Source: Paenibacillus_AB hodogayensis (GTDB taxonomy: Bacteria > Bacillota > Bacilli > Paenibacillales > NBRC-103111). From it: a stretch of DNA of 64,000 nt. Every line of letters begins with the position of its first letter. Position 1 is the first letter of the stretch. This document shows positions 61,114-64,000 of the stretch, one piece after another. The stretch spans positions 930,001-994,000 of the forward strand of contig NZ_BAAAYO010000001.1 of assembly GCF_039536325.1 (NCBI RefSeq). Reading direction: 5' to 3'. A program made the translations under genes and the position numbers. Below the pieces are notes generated by a model. It saw only the letters and a list, made by a program, of their open reading frames with translations. It did no database searches and was not told the DNA's origin.

Positions 61114-61158
61114 TTGACTAAATCGTGAAATCAGATAAAATAGACAATATATTGTCTA
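61114..61158 (+). promoter_or_regulatory. Promoter with perfect 18-bp palindromic operator (MarR)
   Basis: TTGACT (61114-61119) and TAAAAT (61136-61141) are 16 bp apart. TAGACAATATATTGTCTA (61141-61158) is a perfect palindrome starting in the -10 and covering the start point. It sits 17 bp before the MarR start codon, so autorepression is expected. Confidence 0.82.
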
Positions 61159-61174
61159 CTTGGAGGCTGGGGTT

Positions 61175-61732
61175 ATGGATACTTACAAAGAGATATTTTT
61201 AATGCAACAAGCTTTTGCAACCCTTTTTTCTCTGACAAATAAGCTTCAGATTCAAGGCGATAAATCCATTGGGCATGTTACGACAAGACAGTTTATGGCC
61301 ATGACAGCAGTTGCTCATCTGGCTGAGAATGAAACAACACTCAACAATATTGCAAGAAAGTTAGGGACCAGCAAGCAAAGTGTGAAACAACTCATTACCA
61401 TTCTTGAAAATAAAGGGTTCTTACTTTCTGTACCCAGTCAACAGGATAAACGTGCGATCAACGTTAAAATTACGGAATCCGGAAAACAGGTATTGCTGCA
61501 AGCCTCTGAAAATGGACTATTTTTCTTGGAACATCTTTTCAAAGATTTCACAATGGAAGAAATGGAGAGCTTATGGAGCTTGTTAAAGAAGCTGTACCGT
61601 TATGACGGTAATGAGCAAGATGGCTTTGAAGAAGACAGCGTGTTGGAAGTGGACGAGAACGATCAGGAGACGCAAACGAGAGTCATAAAGGAATTTGAAA
61701 GACGAAGGAATCAATCGAAGAATAGAGGATAG
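61175..61732 (+). CDS. MarR-family transcriptional regulator
   Basis: This 185-residue regulator has the winged helix TLNNIARKLGTSKQSVKQLI followed by the wing VPSQQDKRAINVKITESGK, then an unusually long acidic C-terminal tail (DGFEEDSVLEVDENDQETQ). GGAGG lies seven bases before the ATG at 61175. The gene is AT-rich compared with the window average. It is followed after 4 bp by an alpha/beta hydrolase gene, forming a two-gene operon under the palindromic operator. Confidence 0.9.
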   Translation: MDTYKEIFLMQQAFATLFSLTNKLQIQGDKSIGHVTTRQFMAMTAVAHLAENETTLNNIARKLGTSKQSVKQLITILENKGFLLSVPSQQDKRAINVKITESGKQVLLQASENGLFFLEHLFKDFTMEEMESLWSLLKKLYRYDGNEQDGFEEDSVLEVDENDQETQTRVIKEFERRRNQSKNRG

Positions 61733-61736
61733 GAAA

Positions 61737-62705
61737 ATGAAGAATACATCTAAACGTTCGATTTATAGGGAAGAATATGTGCCTATCAATGGGATCGACC
61801 AGTATTTGTTTCATGCTGGTACAAAAACTGACAATCCGGTTCTATTATATTTGCATGGCGGGCCTGGCAGCGTCGAATCCCTATTCGCACATCTCTTTCA
61901 AGGTAAATTGGAAGAAATATTCACTATCGTTCATTGGGACCAACGCGGTGCCGGAAAAACGCTGGTTAGAAATAAAGAGGATTATCCCACAATGGACTTG
62001 ATGCTTAAGGATTTGTTTGAAGTGATTCAATATCTAAAGAAAACATATAATCAGCAAAAGATCGTTTTACTTGGCCGTTCCTGGGGCAGTGTACTAGGGA
62101 GTACGTTTATCAAGCAATATCCGGAAGAAGTCGCTTATTATATTGGAGTCGCGCAAGTAATTTCCATGCTTGAAAATGAGCGTGTCGCTTATGAGAAATT
62201 AAAGGAATTAATCGTACAGGCTAACGATAAAAAATCACTGAAGAAGCTTGAATATATAGGGGATTACCCTGGCGATAAGTTCCTATTAGATCGGGAGTTC
62301 CTAAAAAAATGCAGCAAAGTACGCAAGCTTCAAGGGAAATTCAATTTAGCTGGTAAAAATGATCTTTCCATTTGGTTAAAAGTATGTAAAAGCCCTATCT
62401 TTAAGCTCTCGGATATTTGGGCATTTTTAAATGCATTTAAGGCAAACCAAAACGTACTGGAACAATTTCTAGGAGGCTTTGACTTAAACGCTGAATCCAC
62501 AGATTATAAAGTTCCCGTTTACTATATTTTAGGCGGGGATGACTGGCAAGCCCCCTACATTATCGCCCAAACCTACTTTGCTCGAATCCATGCTCCTACT
62601 AAACGTTTATTTTTAATTCCTAATGCCGGGCATAGGATCATGCTTGATCAAACAGACTTGTTTTACGGTGCATTACTAGAAGTCCACGACACCTGGCACA
62701 CTTGA
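61737..62705 (+). CDS. Alpha/beta hydrolase (proline iminopeptidase-like)
   Basis: This 322-residue hydrolase has YLHGGPGS (oxyanion hole), WDQRGAGKT, nucleophile elbow LLGRSWGSVLGS, Asp in YILGGDDWQAP and His in PNAGHRIML. These fit the prolyl aminopeptidase family, though the cap domain is short. ATG 61737 follows AGAGGATAGG. The gene is AT-rich. Its stop codon is in the same frame as a gene remnant directly behind it, so its last five or so residues may stem from a deletion junction. It is cotranscribed with the MarR gene. Confidence 0.88.
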   Translation: MKNTSKRSIYREEYVPINGIDQYLFHAGTKTDNPVLLYLHGGPGSVESLFAHLFQGKLEEIFTIVHWDQRGAGKTLVRNKEDYPTMDLMLKDLFEVIQYLKKTYNQQKIVLLGRSWGSVLGSTFIKQYPEEVAYYIGVAQVISMLENERVAYEKLKELIVQANDKKSLKKLEYIGDYPGDKFLLDREFLKKCSKVRKLQGKFNLAGKNDLSIWLKVCKSPIFKLSDIWAFLNAFKANQNVLEQFLGGFDLNAESTDYKVPVYYILGGDDWQAPYIIAQTYFARIHAPTKRLFLIPNAGHRIMLDQTDLFYGALLEVHDTWHT

Positions 62706-63202
62706 ATTTTTGGAACCCCTGACCTCAAAGCAAAAAAAGATCTCGACTTATACTGTTTCTATGTAACCAAAGATGATGTGGTTGGTAAAATATACTACCG
62801 TAATCTTGGTTCGATCGATAAAACACCCTACATACAACTTGATGGCGATGCACGAGTTCATGGAAAGGAAACCATTCAAATTCATCGACCGGAAGAACTA
62901 AAATACGTTATGTTTGCAGCTTATAGCGCAGTCAGTAATGGTTTCGGTAGTTTCAAAAAGATGAAGGCCCGTGCAGTTGTAGATAACCATCAAGGTCAAG
63001 TTGTAGCAGCTCCTCTCCACCAGAAGAACAGCTTTGCGTACTGGGTAGCTATTGCACAAATCGACTTCACCAGTGAATACCAGATGCAGGTCAATCATGT
63101 TGAAAAATATTCACGCAGCGGAGTTGAGCGCAGCCCGCTCCTCTATCAAGACGGTACCTTTAAATGGATGTGGGACCCGTTGAGTTTAAAAAGTTATTTT
63201 AG
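62706..63202 (+). pseudogene. Broken TerD/TerA-like stress-protein gene (5' truncated, frameshifted)
   Basis: Right after the hydrolase stop and in the same frame, the sequence continues as IFGTPDLKAKKDLDLYCFYV, the start of a TerD-type domain whose N-terminal half is absent. The frame stays open with YIQLDGDARVHGKET, KYVMFAAYSAVSNGFGSF and SPLLYQDGTFK. At 63162-63165 the family reading FKMDVGPVEFK needs one more A (AAA-ATG); with it the frame would end at the TAG of 63200-63202. As it stands the frame shifts and runs to 63233. Both ends are therefore damaged. Confidence 0.75.
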
Positions 63203-63266
63203 CCACGACAAAACGGATACATCCGTAGGCTGAACACGGCATAGCCAGAAGACAACTCGGAAATCC

Positions 63267-63455
63267 CTATTCCTGCAGCTGCTGACCGTCAAACCGGTTT
63301 TTCCTCATACTTGTGCCCAGTATGATCAAGGCGACATAGAGTACGATGGCTATCGAATCTATAAACGTACCCGCGAGCTTCGAAGCGTCAAACAATACTG
63401 TGACGCCAAGAATGACCATGAAATCCGTGCAAACAAAACAACCACGCCTAGCCAA
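63267..63455 (-). CDS. Possible small membrane protein
   Basis: An open frame of 62 residues (or 50 from an inner ATG) has two hydrophobic stretches, FMVILGVTVLF and SIAIVLYVALIILG, and a charged end. The TTG start has no clear ribosome site. The frame is open further upstream, so this may be a remnant of a longer membrane protein. I do not recognise it. Confidence 0.3.
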   Translation of the reverse strand: MARRGCFVCTDFMVILGVTVLFDASKLAGTFIDSIAIVLYVALIILGTSMRKNRFDGQQLQE

Positions 63456-63498
63456 GCAGCCTAAAAATCGAATCGTAAACCTGAGAAGAAAATGTACA

Positions 63499-63523
63499 GA
63501 CCATCGTCAAACTGACGATGGTC
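63499..63523. terminator. Hairpin GACCATCGTCA/TGACGATGGTC
   Basis: A perfect 11-bp stem with loop AAC. On the minus strand it is followed by TGTACATTTTCTT. It probably ends the solute-binding gene transcript at the right edge. The stretch 63524-63597 shows nothing else. Confidence 0.6.
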
Positions 63524-63597
63524 TCCCGGATGCTCTTGCACAAGGTCACGGCTGAACAGTACGACGATCGCTTGCTCGAAATCATGTCTCAAACGGC

Positions 63598-63619
63598 TTC
63601 CCCCCGACTAGCAGGGGGA
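63598..63619. other. Small C/G hairpin after the right-edge binding-protein gene
   Basis: TTCCCCC and GGGGGAA pair around an 8-nt loop, 26 bp after the stop at 63646. No T-run follows. Confidence 0.45.
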
Positions 63620-63645
63620 ATGTGCCGCCCCGATAGGAATACGAA

Positions 63646-64000
63646 TCATCTGTCCAGTTCCTGAATCGCTTTCGTCAGCTTCTCGTCCGCCTCCCGTAGC
63701 GCCGTATTGATGTCTTTCCCGGTCGTCATCACTTCCTGGAACGCTTTCGATACGAGTACGGCAGGGTTCGTCTCGGTCGGGAATTTGTACTTGAACGGTT
63801 GAATAATGGCCAGCTTCGGCTTTGTCATCGCGACGACGTTTTTGGACTGATATTCGGCGGAGTCTTGGCCGAACGCCTGCTGCACTTTGTCATCCTTCAA
63901 TACAGACACCCTCGCGTATCGGGACAGATCGTTCTGGACTTCGTTCGACAGTAGCGTTTCGATGACTTGGAACGCCGCCTCTTTATTCGGGCTCGCATTC
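63646..64000 (-). CDS. Extracellular solute-binding protein, C-terminal part (cut by window edge)
   Basis: From the right edge the minus strand reads on in frame for about 118 residues: NKEAAFQVIETLLSNEVQNDL, then AFQEVMTTGKDINTALREADEKLTKAIQEL at the end. This is the usual C-terminal helix pattern of family-1 solute-binding proteins (KDINTALREADEKLTKAI). The signal peptide and most of the protein lie outside. Higher GC than the block to its left marks a return to the normal chromosome. Confidence 0.85.
   Translation of the reverse strand, partial: NASPNKEAAFQVIETLLSNEVQNDLSRYARVSVLKDDKVQQAFGQDSAEYQSKNVVAMTKPKLAIIQPFKYKFPTETNPAVLVSKAFQEVMTTGKDINTALREADEKLTKAIQELDR

Overview
The window reads as chromosomal DNA from a high-GC member of the Paenibacillaceae (Paenibacillus or Cohnella type). 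The reasons are strong AGGAGG ribosome sites, frequent GTG and TTG starts, CcpA-type cre and Fur boxes, many ATPase-less sugar ABC importers of the LplABC/YtcP type, transmembrane AraC regulators, and Yip1 and DUF5696-type proteins. No rRNA, tRNA, CRISPR array, intact insertion sequence or phage module was seen. Both ends cut genes: nagA on the left and a solute-binding protein on the right.

Layout. 1-2.8 kb: start of nagA, an orphan siderophore ATPase gene under two Fur boxes, and an alpha/beta hydrolase. 3.0-17.7 kb: one long plus-strand locus with an MsmX-type ATPase, a very large non-lipidated solute-binding protein, permease pair 1, an NHL propeller-TPR-Yip1 membrane protein, a DUF5696-type membrane-tethered protein, permease pair 2 and a two-component system. 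17.7-23.3 kb: a HAD phosphatase, a DUF92 membrane protein, an alpha/beta hydrolase and a GAF/HD-GYP protein, separated by unusual intergenic repeats (17-bp, 123-bp, 11-bp and 14-bp periods). 23.4-29.6 kb: an LplABC-like importer behind a transmembrane AraC regulator, with cre-like sites. 29.8-34.1 kb: a fumarylacetoacetate-hydrolase family enzyme, a CapA-like protein and a DEAD-box helicase. 34.2-39.2 kb: nitroreductase/MarR/pirin, a YwaF-like membrane protein and a winged-helix protein. 38.8-42.0 kb: an ArsR-type zinc sensor and a His-rich P1B ATPase. 42.0-52.0 kb: a minus-strand catabolic and ABC-transport operon behind a ROK repressor. 52.2-57.7 kb: a small unknown protein, an XRE-TPR regulator, a cupin protein, and a LacI/PhyH pair with twin operators. 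57.7-63.2 kb: a lower-GC accessory block with a two-component system, a membrane serine hydrolase, MarR plus a hydrolase, and a broken TerD-like gene.

How it works together. Three complete importers (four permease pairs) are visible, but only one importer-type ATPase (3092-4213). That ATPase probably energises several of them, as MsmX does in Bacillus. Two of the sugar loci carry a near-identical cre-like box (ATGTAACCG core), which points to shared carbon catabolite control. The 3-18 kb locus, with its odd solute-binding protein, Yip1 propeller protein and DUF5696 protein, is the best candidate for an undescribed polysaccharide capture and import system. The ROK-controlled operon is the best candidate for an undescribed sugar or polyol pathway.
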